39,233 nucleotides of DNA, from assembly GCA_964539385.1 (NCBI GenBank), contig CAZIJC010000027.1, forward strand, positions 1 through 39,233, given 5' to 3'. Of this stretch, positions 25,504-34,474 are shown in pieces. The position numbers and the translations under genes were made by a program. The DNA comes from JAUVZF01 sp964539385. Its GTDB lineage: Bacteria > Planctomycetota > Phycisphaerae > FEN-1346. The first letter of the stretch is position 1, and each line of letters begins with the position of its first letter. A model generated the notes under the pieces. That model did not search any database, had not been told where the DNA came from, and was given only the letters and a program-made list of their open reading frames with translations.

Positions 25504-25794
25504 TCACTTTGGCATCAACTTCCCCACCGCCGACGCCAGCGCCTTCAGGTTCGCCTTGTCCGTCGTGTAGACCACGGCCTTGCCCTGGCGAGTCCCGACG
25601 ACCAGCCGGCCCATCCGGAGCAGGCCCAGATGGTGGCTGACCATGGGCTGCTTCGAGCCGAGGGCCTTGCACAGCGCCGTGACGTTCTTGGGGCCCTTCG
25701 CGAGGAGCGAGAGGATGCCCAGTCGCGTCGGGTCCGAGAGAAGGCCAAAGCCTTGGGCCTGTTCGCGAAATGCTGCTCTGCTTGCCTTTGCCAT
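25504..25794 (-). CDS. ArsR-family transcriptional regulator
   Basis: The protein has 96 residues, the usual size for the family. It shows the winged-helix pattern: LLSDPTRLGILSLLAKGPKNVTALCKALG, the recognition helix QPMVSHHLGLLRMGRLV, and the beta-wing GTRQGKAVVYTT. No cysteine pair typical of metal sensing is seen near the recognition helix (only one Cys), so a metal role is not supported. It probably represses its own promoter, whose -10 is embedded in an inverted repeat. It is transcribed away from the BREX-like operon. Confidence 0.85.
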   Translation of the reverse strand: MAKASRAAFREQAQGFGLLSDPTRLGILSLLAKGPKNVTALCKALGSKQPMVSHHLGLLRMGRLVVGTRQGKAVVYTTDKANLKALASAVGKLMPK

Positions 25795-25821
25795 GTGAGG
25801 CTCCCTTCCTTGGGAACTGAA

Positions 25822-25856
25822 GCCCGCATTATCGCGGGCGAGTCGACCCGTAACAA
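25822..25856 (-). promoter_or_regulatory. ArsR promoter with palindromic operator over the -10
   Basis: On the minus strand TTGTTA (25851-25856), 17 bases, GATAAT (25828-25833). The -10 is flanked by a perfect inverted repeat GCCCGC-GATAAT-GCGGGC (25822-25839), a natural site for autorepression by a dimeric winged-helix repressor. Confidence 0.55.
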
Positions 25857-26023
25857 GGCAAAACCATATTGGCGCCGGAGGTTCAGCGGATCAAGAGCCA
25901 GTGGGTCGCGTTGCGGTTGTCACTCCCAGCGTACCATCGAGGCCGCCGTAGGCGTTCCCGTGTACCGAACGGGCTACATATGGGCCGCCAGGTTGGCGGC
26001 GAACCATCCCACGCCACCGCCTC

Positions 26024-26052
26024 TTGCATATTCCCTGGCGAAGTCCTATAAC
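26024..26052 (+). promoter_or_regulatory. Promoter of the BREX-like operon
   Basis: TTGCAT (26024-26029), then exactly 17 bases, then TATAAC (26047-26052). The start point would be near 26059, leaving a leader of about 80 bases or more before the first gene. No other promoter was seen before the six-gene run. Confidence 0.6.
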
Positions 26053-26142
26053 GGTCCTTGTTGAGAAAACGCTTGGCGATAGAGCCAACTCGCCGGGAGC
26101 GAAGGCCGAAAGGCCGCGGATTGTCTCTGGAGTCAACTCCGA

Positions 26143-27090
26143 ATGCCGATGGAGCAGAAACGCCGACACGTGTCGGGTGTCGAGTCAAGGCCACACGCGG
26201 AATCGGGCAACGGCCAGGGCGAGCTGTGGCCAGGCGGGGTGACCGGCGTGAGGCCGGCCACGTCCCGCCAGTCCGATTCTCCTGAAGAGCGCGGTGAAAG
26301 CCCGGACGCCATACCTCCTGGCAAGCCAGTAGATGGCGGCCAGGTTCGCCGGTCATCGAGGAAGACGATTCAGGATCTTCTGCTCAGAGAAGGTTTTCTG
26401 GCGGTGCAGCTCGCCACAGGAGTCGACTCGGTCGACGGTCTTCACGAAGCATTGGTGAAACAGCTCAGTCAGAACAGCAGAGAGACCAGGGCGCGCTATG
26501 CGCAGTCGCTGCTCCGCTGGTTCTTCCCAGATGGTGTGCATGGTCTGGCCACGCGTGTTTGGGTGGCCTACGGCGATAGAGCGATTGAGTCGGACATGCT
26601 GCGCTATCTGTATCTGGTTACAGAGCCGCTGGTGGGTGCTTGCGTGGCAAATGCTCTGTTCCCGTTGGAGAACGGGATGGAAGTGCCGCCTGCGTACTTC
26701 GACCGGTTTCTGAGAGATCATCTGGGTGATGTCCCCCCGCCGAAAACGCGTAAGCGGCTCAAGTCGAACCTTATGCACTTGGGCTTCTTGGCGCGCGCGA
26801 GAGGCAAGCCGGATCGCCTATGTCCGGTGACACCAACGAAGACGGCTTTGCTGATTCTCGTTCATCATCTCTTTGCCCCGAGTGCTGTCCGCACAGTGGA
26901 AGTGAGCCGGCTTCTATTGGATCCGTTCTGGAAGTACCTGGGATATAAGTCCGGGGATGCTGTCCGCCAGGTTCTCCGTGAGGCCGACGTTGCCGGCCTG
27001 CTCGGTAAGTACGTCGTGGCGGATCAGCTCGAGCAGGTCACAACCTGCATGACCCTCGACGAAATGCTGGCGCGGAAGGTTCGGCTATGA
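26143..27090 (+). CDS. brxA: BrxA-like protein (DUF1819-like), first BREX gene
   Basis: The frame from ATG 26143 gives 315 residues. The first 65 or so are low-complexity and the true start may lie downstream. From IQDLLLREGF on, the layout matches BrxA/DUF1819: a first helix with Gly, then QNSRETRARYAQSLLRWFF, and a helical core containing YLYLVTEPLVGACV. Next come PPAYFDRFLRDHL and then PPKTRKRLKSNLMHLGFL, corresponding to the usual Thr-Arg/Lys motif before the last helices. BrxA is a small helical DNA-binding subunit of BREX. The stop overlaps the next start (ATGA). Similarity is remote, so the name is tentative. Confidence 0.5.
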   Translation: MPMEQKRRHVSGVESRPHAESGNGQGELWPGGVTGVRPATSRQSDSPEERGESPDAIPPGKPVDGGQVRRSSRKTIQDLLLREGFLAVQLATGVDSVDGLHEALVKQLSQNSRETRARYAQSLLRWFFPDGVHGLATRVWVAYGDRAIESDMLRYLYLVTEPLVGACVANALFPLENGMEVPPAYFDRFLRDHLGDVPPPKTRKRLKSNLMHLGFLARARGKPDRLCPVTPTKTALLILVHHLFAPSAVRTVEVSRLLLDPFWKYLGYKSGDAVRQVLREADVAGLLGKYVVADQLEQVTTCMTLDEMLARKVRL

Positions 27091-27557
27091 AAACGGCCGA
27101 GGAATTGACCGCCCTGGTTCGGCAACGGAACTGGGACAAGGACCTGGTCCTTTGGATTGGCCCGGAGGCGGGTCTGCTTGCCGCTCTTGGCACGGCGCCT
27201 CACGTTGTACTGGACCTGCTTGACCTATTTGATGAGAGCAGCATACCGGCAGACGGTGAAGACGTCCGCCTTCACTTGGTTGGGGCGATCCGCGCCAAGC
27301 TACAGGCCTTGTCTCCGTCCGCGAGCAACCGGATCGTACTGGTTGTGAAGTCCATCGGCCTCTTGGCCCGGTACAGCGTAGGCCTTAGGAGTTTCTATGA
27401 GTGGTTCTGCAGCGACCACGCGATGGTGATACTGATCTTGGATGGCAGGCTCGGAAGAAGCACCTGGCCCGACGAGATCGTCTGCGATGCCGACCGCCTG
27501 CTCAGTTACTTCAAGGAGCCGGAGATGGTGAAGCACGTTTACGGAGCGAAAGGATAG
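27087..27557 (+). CDS. BrxF-like small protein with degenerate P-loop
   Basis: The protein has 156 residues. The position where BrxF carries a Walker A motif reads WIGPEAGLLAALG, without GK[S/T]. The later part (IVLVVKSIGLLARYSVGLR, then AMVILILDG, then a short tail LLSYFKEPEMVKHVY) follows the order of the Walker-B-like segment and C-terminal tail of BrxF. An alternative is a divergent BrxB (DUF1788), whose place in the type 1 operon it occupies. It is translationally coupled on both sides (ATGA at the start; the brxC ribosome site overlaps its stop). ATP binding is not expected. Family is uncertain. Confidence 0.4.
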   Translation: MKTAEELTALVRQRNWDKDLVLWIGPEAGLLAALGTAPHVVLDLLDLFDESSIPADGEDVRLHLVGAIRAKLQALSPSASNRIVLVVKSIGLLARYSVGLRSFYEWFCSDHAMVILILDGRLGRSTWPDEIVCDADRLLSYFKEPEMVKHVYGAKG

Positions 27558-27560
27558 CCC

Positions 27561-30500
27561 ATGGGCGCCACCTTCCGGGAACTTGCCAAGATCATATCGG
27601 TCAAGCCGGAGCCGGACACAACCCCGCTGCTTTCACGGCTCATCCAGCGTGAAAACGCCCGGAAGACCGTGTCGGAATACCTGCTCACGCCTTCGCTCCG
27701 TGCTCACTTTAAGCGTGTCTTCGACTGCCTCATCAACCGCAAGGGCCAGGGCTTCTGGGTGCAGGCGGAGTACGGGGCGGGCAAGACACACTTCCTCGGC
27801 ACGCTCGTGGACCTGCTCGTTTGGCAAGATGAAAAAGTCTGGCAGGACCTGAGCGACGCCGAACTCAAGAGCGAATACCAAGGCGCGGTTTCCAAGGTCA
27901 AGATGTTCCCCGTGGCCTTCTCGCTCCGAGGCATGGGCGAATCCCCCGAGGCAGACAGTCTGATGCGTGTCTTCGAGGAGCAGACCCGCGAGAGCCTCAA
28001 GGCCTTCGCCCCGGCCATCGAGCCGCAGGTGATGTTGACCTCCGCCGAGTTGGCCGAGCACTGGTACGAGAAGGAAGCGAGCGCCGCGGAGAAGGCAGGC
28101 GTGCGGTTCTTCTTTGAGGAGGAGCACAAGTGCACGCCTGAGCAATTCCGCGCCAAGGCAGGGCCAAGGAAGTTCGGCCAGGAACTGGTGCGGTCGAAAC
28201 TGCCGGAGGGGCGTCTCCGAGGCAAGTTCAAGGACCGCTTTGCCCTCATTTACGACCAGATCACCAAGTTGGGCGGCTATGACGGCCTCGTCTTCGTCGT
28301 GGATGAGTTCCGCTCATGGCAAGACCGCCACGTTCCTGGAACCGCGGCGTATGCCGAGGATGAGGAGGTCCTGGAGACGCTGGCGTTCATCTTGCCCACC
28401 CAGCACCACAACATCATCACGCTGGTGGCCAGCCAGGGCGATATGCCCCAGAAACTGTCGGGCGGTGGCACCGGCGACCGGTTCATCCCGCTGCTTCTCT
28501 TGGCCGACAAGAACAAGAGCGACTTCGGCGAGATCGTAGCGTTCCGCTGCCGCGACCTCCAGAAGGGCGCGCCCACCGACATCAAGGACTACTACGATTA
28601 CTGCCGCAAGGAATACCGGTTCATCCGGCAGGCCAACATCTCCTTTGACTACTTCACCGCCATCTTCCCGTTCCAGCCGCGGTGCTTCGACGTCATGCGC
28701 CGGATTACGCAGAGCCCCGAACAGCACAACCTCCCGACGGAGCGCTCAGCCATCCGCATGGCCTGGCAGACACTCTCCGATCCGGCGCTGCTCAAAGGCA
28801 AACGCCTGCTCACCCTGTCCGACATCATGCGAACGGAGGAACTCCAGAAGGGCCTGAACCACGAGCACTACAAGGACGCCTACCGGAACCTCCAGGGCGC
28901 GCTTGAGCAACTGCCGGAGTTCGATGTGGCGCCGGAGGAAAGGGAGCAAGCCGCGCGCATCCTGGAGACGCTCTTCCTCTGGAGCATTAGCCTGCCCGAC
29001 AACCTGCGCGACGGCATAACGGATCAGGAAGTCGCCGAGGCCGCCTGGCTTTCGGACGATGCCGTAGGATCAAAGGCCCAGGCGGAGCATCTCCTGGAGA
29101 AACTCGTTCAGAGCGGCTTCCCGGTCCGCAAGGAGAAGAAGACCCGGGATGGCAAAGAAGTCGCCGTCTACTCATACGAAACCTCCGCGGCACAGGAGAA
29201 TCCCGTCAAGTACTTCGCTCCTCGTAAGAAGAAGGCTAAGGAAGATGTCAAGGGCCAGAACGACAGGTGGGTCGAGAGCCTCTTCTGGCAACTCCCCGAC
29301 ATTACCCCTGAGGCCCAGGCCGAGTTGGGAGTTAACGGAGGAATGTTCAGCACGTTTCAGCCGCCAGACCAGCGATCCGCCCAGGACAAGAGCAGTGGCA
29401 AGCCGCCGGTCTACCAGTTTCCTCATAGGTCGGCCGCCTCCACCCGTCGCGTGCATCGAGTGTCGTACGGCGGCGAGGTGGTCGTCTCGGACCGCTGGCG
29501 CGATGAGTTCGGCGAGGAGATCCGCAACGCCGACCAGCACTTCCGCATCGTCTACCTCACCGCCCAGACTGACGCGGCCGACGAGAAGATCGCGGCTGCT
29601 ATCAAGGATGCCCGCGTGTCTGTGTGCAGGCCCGAGGCACTCTCGGCAGAGACTAGCGAAGCCCTCGCGGACCTGATGGCCGCCGAGTCGATGAAACGCG
29701 ACTGCTCCGGGCCGGGGCAGGTGGCCCTACGGGAGTACGCCGACACAAAGCGCCGCGAGGCCGTCAAAGCCATCCTCAAGTGCCAACAGGACGAGTTCCG
29801 CAGGGGAAAGGTCCTGACGCAGAAGGCGTACGGCATCCCCGCCGCCGAGATCTTCAAGATGGTCAAGGACCGCGAGGAGGACCTCGCCGGTCGCCTTCTG
29901 GAAAAATCCTACGACACCCCGCTCTTCAATCCGAAGGACCTCAAGAAGGACTTCACCGATGCCGACGCCCGCAAGGCCTATGCTGGCCTGTTCCACAAGG
30001 ACCCCGCCAAGGCCGAAAAGGACGCCGTCCAGAACTTCGGCGTCGGCCTGGAACTCGTGGTCAAGTCGCACCCCACGGAGTTCAAGCCTGACCGCTCGAC
30101 AGCACTTGCCAGGATTCGTGAGCAACTCGGCGACCGCCCCGATATGCCACTTTCGGACCTGAAGGCCGCCCTGTGCCAGCCACCGTTCGGCCTTACAGAG
30201 GACATGGTCACTCTGTATGTGTTCGGCCTCGTCAAGTCCGGGGGCTTCGAGGTGGCGCTGAACCCCGGCGCCCAGGTCACTTTGACCAGTGGCAAGCCCC
30301 TGCCAGGCAATAGGATGACCTCGTACACCCTCGCGCTGTGCGACTGGAACGCCAAACTCGACAAGGCCCTCCTGGGTGCCCGGATCGTCCGCACCGTGAC
30401 CAAGGGTTGGAACGAGGTCCTTCCCTATGCCCGTGTCCTCGATGAGAACCTGAAGCCGGCGAGCAATCCCGATGACGAACTGGTCCGAAATGACCAGTTG

Positions 30501-31622
30501 CTGGTTGTCCTGGGGAACCTCAGGAAGGAACTGCCCGAGGTTGAGAGCGGTCTGGCGGCCCTCGCCGGCAAGTTGGGCGGCACGATTCCCAAGGCCACTA
30601 CGGAGACCATTGCACGCCTCGCAGGGCTTGCCGCCACCGCCAGTTACCAAGAATTCGATGCGGCGGTGCGCGAGAGTTACCCCTCCAAGGACGACTTCGC
30701 GGCCGGCTTTGCCGTCTATGACAAGGCTCGCACGTTGCGCGGCCGCGCGTTCGAGGTTGGTCAGGCCCGTGACTACTTGGCCGCCGCCTGTAACGTGGAT
30801 GGCAGTATTGAGGTCGAACGCTCCGGCCTCGTGAGTATGATGAAGTTCGAGGATCTCCTCGGCAATCCGTCTCTTATCGGCGCGCGGCTCGAATCCTTCG
30901 GGCAATGGAAGGGCCACTACGTTCAGGCCTACCGCAAGGCCCACCGCGCGTTCTACGAGCAACTGGGCGAACTAGAGAAGGCCGCGGTGTCTTTGGGTCC
31001 GCAGGTCCGTGCCCTGGACAGGATGAACACCATCGCCGAACTCGGTCCCCCGTTGGCCGCCGCCGTCCACGTGGCCGACGACTTCGCCCGTCTGGAGAAG
31101 TTGCTCTGGCTCTGCCCCGATGCGGCCGAGGCCGCCGTGGCCGGTGCCGATGCCCTCTGCCCGAAATGCCGGTGGATGCCCGACCGTCAGGTGCCCGCGG
31201 AGGACTTCAAGAAACTCAAGACTGCCGTGGCCCAGGGGCTTGAGGACCGGTTCCAGCGGTTCAAAGACGCCACCATCTCGGCCATTCTCCGAAAGGCCGC
31301 TGAGGGAGGCGCGCCTGGCCTGAAGGAACTCCTCCAGATCGTCCAGGTGGCCGATGCCGACAAACTCGCCAGCGTCCTCACGGACGACCTCGTGGAGTTC
31401 CTGCGGAAGTTGCTGTACGATGAGAACCTGGTGCAGGTCGAGGTGTCCCTGGGACCGATTGTCCGCGAAGTGGGAGCCATCGACGACACGGGCGTGGATG
31501 CAGCCGTTGAGAAGTTCGGCAAACTCCTTGCCAAGACCCTTAAGGACGCCAAGGCCAAGCATGGCCCCTCGAAGCGCGTGCGGGTTTTCCTGCGGCTGGA
31601 TGATGGGGAAGGGACGAAGTGA
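27561..31622 (+). CDS. brxC: BrxC/PglY-type large ATPase
   Basis: The protein has 1353 residues, somewhat longer than typical BrxC. The Walker A is YGAGKTH (residues 71-77), preceded by GQGFWVQAE as in the family. Walker B is FVVDEF (D248, E249). The rest is helical, with a Cys pair (ALCPKC) near residue 1195. BrxC is the large motor-like ATPase of BREX and PglY of Pgl systems; it is essential for exclusion in studied systems. The start ATG follows AAAGGAT. The stop overlaps the methylase start (TGATG). Codon use is strongly GC-biased at third positions. Confidence 0.85.
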   Translation: MGATFRELAKIISVKPEPDTTPLLSRLIQRENARKTVSEYLLTPSLRAHFKRVFDCLINRKGQGFWVQAEYGAGKTHFLGTLVDLLVWQDEKVWQDLSDAELKSEYQGAVSKVKMFPVAFSLRGMGESPEADSLMRVFEEQTRESLKAFAPAIEPQVMLTSAELAEHWYEKEASAAEKAGVRFFFEEEHKCTPEQFRAKAGPRKFGQELVRSKLPEGRLRGKFKDRFALIYDQITKLGGYDGLVFVVDEFRSWQDRHVPGTAAYAEDEEVLETLAFILPTQHHNIITLVASQGDMPQKLSGGGTGDRFIPLLLLADKNKSDFGEIVAFRCRDLQKGAPTDIKDYYDYCRKEYRFIRQANISFDYFTAIFPFQPRCFDVMRRITQSPEQHNLPTERSAIRMAWQTLSDPALLKGKRLLTLSDIMRTEELQKGLNHEHYKDAYRNLQGALEQLPEFDVAPEEREQAARILETLFLWSISLPDNLRDGITDQEVAEAAWLSDDAVGSKAQAEHLLEKLVQSGFPVRKEKKTRDGKEVAVYSYETSAAQENPVKYFAPRKKKAKEDVKGQNDRWVESLFWQLPDITPEAQAELGVNGGMFSTFQPPDQRSAQDKSSGKPPVYQFPHRSAASTRRVHRVSYGGEVVVSDRWRDEFGEEIRNADQHFRIVYLTAQTDAADEKIAAAIKDARVSVCRPEALSAETSEALADLMAAESMKRDCSGPGQVALREYADTKRREAVKAILKCQQDEFRRGKVLTQKAYGIPAAEIFKMVKDREEDLAGRLLEKSYDTPLFNPKDLKKDFTDADARKAYAGLFHKDPAKAEKDAVQNFGVGLELVVKSHPTEFKPDRSTALARIREQLGDRPDMPLSDLKAALCQPPFGLTEDMVTLYVFGLVKSGGFEVALNPGAQVTLTSGKPLPGNRMTSYTLALCDWNAKLDKALLGARIVRTVTKGWNEVLPYARVLDENLKPASNPDDELVRNDQLLVVLGNLRKELPEVESGLAALAGKLGGTIPKATTETIARLAGLAATASYQEFDAAVRESYPSKDDFAAGFAVYDKARTLRGRAFEVGQARDYLAAACNVDGSIEVERSGLVSMMKFEDLLGNPSLIGARLESFGQWKGHYVQAYRKAHRAFYEQLGELEKAAVSLGPQVRALDRMNTIAELGPPLAAAVHVADDFARLEKLLWLCPDAAEAAVAGADALCPKCRWMPDRQVPAEDFKKLKTAVAQGLEDRFQRFKDATISAILRKAAEGGAPGLKELLQIVQVADADKLASVLTDDLVEFLRKLLYDENLVQVEVSLGPIVREVGAIDDTGVDAAVEKFGKLLAKTLKDAKAKHGPSKRVRVFLRLDDGEGTK

Positions 31623-34474
31623 TGCCGGAGCCTCACGAGCAGGAGAAAGCCCTTGCCGAGTTCCTCGCGCGACACGTCAGGCCGTACGACCCGGCCACGG
31701 ACGATTACGACCGGCCGCCGTTTGCGGCCGATGTCAAAGAGGGCAAGAACGACCCAATCTACAACGCCCACTCGTACCATACCAAGGTTCCGCCCCGCGG
31801 CATCATCCCTTACATCCTGCACTACACGCGGCCGGGAGACCTCATACTGGATCCGTTCTGTGGCTCGGGCATGACCGGCGTGGCGGCGCAGATGTGCGCC
31901 GACCCGCCGGCGGACATCCTGGAGCAGTTCCCGGACCTGAAGGACCGCGTCGGGCCGAGATTCGCCATCCTCAATGACCTGTCGCCCGCCGCTTGCCACA
32001 TCGCCTACAACTACAATACCCCGGTGGACGTGGAGGCCCTGAAGCGCGAATTCGAGCTGATCAAGGCGGCAGTCGAGGACGAGTTCGACTGGCTTTACGG
32101 CACCGAGCACTACGAGCCTGCCGAGGGCCTCTATGACCCTGCCAATTCCGAAGTGTGGGGGCGCCTGAAGAACCCGCCCGCCGGCGGCGCCAAGCATACG
32201 CTGCTCGGCGACGAGGAGCGCACTTGGGAACTCATAACCAAGGCCGAGGTCGAGTCGCGGCTGGGCTATCCCGTGACGGAACTGCCGCGCGAGAAAGAGT
32301 GGGGCGACCTTGATGTGGCCAAGGTTAACCGGTGGATCTGCATCCCGGCCACCATTCAATACACCATCTGGTCGGACGTCTACCGCTGCGAAGGCTTCGT
32401 CACCATCGAGGAACCCACCGGCAAGGTCAGCACGCGAGGTAAGAACGCGGGAAAGCCTATCGTTCGCAAGAAGAAGGTGCAACGCGGATGCGGTAGGGAG
32501 TTGTTCCTATGGGATGTTGCAGTTGATCACTCGAATGGCAAGGTGCTCAAGAGCATAGTCTGCCCGCACTGTGGACAGCAATGGTCGAAAAGACAGATTC
32601 GGCTCTTGAGAACCGAGCCCGCTGAATGTTCCCATAAGCATCAATCACTTGCCAAACGCTCATTTGCCACCTCACGGCGAAGAGTGGGCGTGAAGGAAAT
32701 GCAGCGCCTGAACGAAATCGCCGAGGCAAGATGCCCATATCCGAGCCCTACAGACAGAATGCCCATGGGGCGACAGACCCGCAAGACCATGTCGGGCAAG
32801 GGGATTTACTCTGTCGATCAGTACTACTCCCCGAGATCCCGCTGGGCTTTGGCAAGGCTCCGGCACGAAATGGTAGGCATTTCTGATACTAGTGTTGCAA
32901 GCCATCTCATGTGGGCGTTCACGGCAATTCTCATTTATGCTTCTCGAATGAACCGGCATAACTTTGGCTCTCAGCCGACCCCGTTGCGAGGGACCTTCTA
33001 CGTTAGCTCCTTTGTTGAGGAGGCCAACGTCCTCCGGCTGCTTTCGGGCAAGATGAAGACACTTGAGCGTGCATGGGCCCGTCTGTCCGAAGCCGTCATC
33101 CCGGGCGGCGCCTGCGCAGTTGTTGGCAACGCCACGCGCTTGCCGGTGGAGGAGGGCACTGTTGACTATGTGCTCTCTGACCCACCGTTTGGCGAGGCCC
33201 TGCAGTACGCGGAGCTGAACTTCATATGGGAGTCTTGGCTCGCCTCATTTACCGACCTGAAGTCTGACTGCGTCATTAATTACGTACACGGTAAAGACCT
33301 GCAATTCTACGCGCACACAATGGGGGCGGCGTTCGCGGAGATGCACCGAGCGTTGAAGCCTGGAAGATGGGCCTCCATCGTGTTTAAAAACACCGATGAC
33401 AGAGTGTGGGAAGCAATTAAGCAGGCAGCAACGCAGGCAGGTTTTGACCTTGTCAACGCGCTAGAGTTCGACAAGCAGCAGCGCACATTCAACCAAGTGA
33501 ACCGTGCTGGCGCTGCCGGGACGGATGTGGTTATGAACCTCTTCAAGCCCAAGATGGCGCGCGCCAGGAACGGCGAGACAGAGGACGGCGGTGGGACGGA
33601 GGTCCTGTGGGTCGTAATCCGGGACTACCTGCGAGCATTGCCCGACCGGATTGGTGCCGACCCAGGCACGCACTCTGAGCTATGCCGAACCACGCCTGTG
33701 CTTCACTCTGTTGCCATCAAGGGCTTGCTCTCGCAAGGGCTGTCTCTGCAAGGTGTCACCCCTGAGGCCGTGGAGGCGGTCTGCTCGCGTCACTTGCGTA
33801 GGGTCGGGGGCAAGTGGTACTTCCATGGGGAACAAGTGGCTGGGAATGGCGAGCGCGCTCTGGTTTCCGAGCCGATCGAGATCAGTGACGAGCCCACCGC
33901 GATTGCATGGCTCCACCAGCAATTACAGCGCAAACCGATGACGGAAGGGGAACTGAACACGGCATGGAAGGTCGCCACTCTCCGCGTTTCGCTGGACAAG
34001 ACATTGGGGGAGCTTCTTGCCGAGAGTTTCTGGCGCGACGCTGACTCTAGCCGCTGGCGCGAGCCGACAGAAGACGAGCGGGAGCGGATGGACGACGACC
34101 GCTCGATCCGGGTCCTCCACGACTCCGAGCGATTTGCGGCCGGAACCCTGAGACGCAGTACAACTGATTCCGAACGCTGCGAGTGGGTTGATGTGCTCTT
34201 CCAAGCGTGCCGTGAGGTTGAGAGTAGTGAGGGCCAAGCCGTGCCGGCCTTGCGTGGCTTCAGTGCGGCCGAAGGCTACCGGCTCATCGGGCGACTGTTC
34301 CAGAGCATCCTGCGTGAGAAGGTGCCGGTAGCGGCGTTTGCCAGGGCCGAAAAGCAGGCGCGTGTGACCTCTCAGCGGATCGGCCAGGAAATCCAGGCGC
34401 AAGAGGCGGAGGCCAAGGCAAGCCGCGCCAGAAAGAATGGGCCCACGCTCTTTGACCAGACGGGGGATCAATGA
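31622..34474 (+). CDS. pglX: BREX DNA methyltransferase (PglX position)
   Basis: The product has 950 residues from ATG 31622 (GTG at 31619 is also possible). The AdoMet motif LDPFCGSGMTG lies near residue 77-87 and the catalytic motif SDPPFGEALQYAE near 519-531. So AdoMet binding precedes catalysis, and DPPF suggests an amino-methyltransferase. Between them lies a region with several Cys pairs (CPHCGQQW), a probable zinc-binding insertion and target-recognition part. PglX of type 1 is larger and has a different layout, so this is closer to the PglXI kind; the exact class is uncertain. In BREX it marks host DNA and is needed for defence. The middle of the gene (about 32460-33600) looks less GC-rich than its flanks. 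Confidence 0.75.
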   Translation: MPEPHEQEKALAEFLARHVRPYDPATDDYDRPPFAADVKEGKNDPIYNAHSYHTKVPPRGIIPYILHYTRPGDLILDPFCGSGMTGVAAQMCADPPADILEQFPDLKDRVGPRFAILNDLSPAACHIAYNYNTPVDVEALKREFELIKAAVEDEFDWLYGTEHYEPAEGLYDPANSEVWGRLKNPPAGGAKHTLLGDEERTWELITKAEVESRLGYPVTELPREKEWGDLDVAKVNRWICIPATIQYTIWSDVYRCEGFVTIEEPTGKVSTRGKNAGKPIVRKKKVQRGCGRELFLWDVAVDHSNGKVLKSIVCPHCGQQWSKRQIRLLRTEPAECSHKHQSLAKRSFATSRRRVGVKEMQRLNEIAEARCPYPSPTDRMPMGRQTRKTMSGKGIYSVDQYYSPRSRWALARLRHEMVGISDTSVASHLMWAFTAILIYASRMNRHNFGSQPTPLRGTFYVSSFVEEANVLRLLSGKMKTLERAWARLSEAVIPGGACAVVGNATRLPVEEGTVDYVLSDPPFGEALQYAELNFIWESWLASFTDLKSDCVINYVHGKDLQFYAHTMGAAFAEMHRALKPGRWASIVFKNTDDRVWEAIKQAATQAGFDLVNALEFDKQQRTFNQVNRAGAAGTDVVMNLFKPKMARARNGETEDGGGTEVLWVVIRDYLRALPDRIGADPGTHSELCRTTPVLHSVAIKGLLSQGLSLQGVTPEAVEAVCSRHLRRVGGKWYFHGEQVAGNGERALVSEPIEISDEPTAIAWLHQQLQRKPMTEGELNTAWKVATLRVSLDKTLGELLAESFWRDADSSRWREPTEDERERMDDDRSIRVLHDSERFAAGTLRRSTTDSERCEWVDVLFQACREVESSEGQAVPALRGFSAAEGYRLIGRLFQSILREKVPVAAFARAEKQARVTSQRIGQEIQAQEAEAKASRARKNGPTLFDQTGDQ

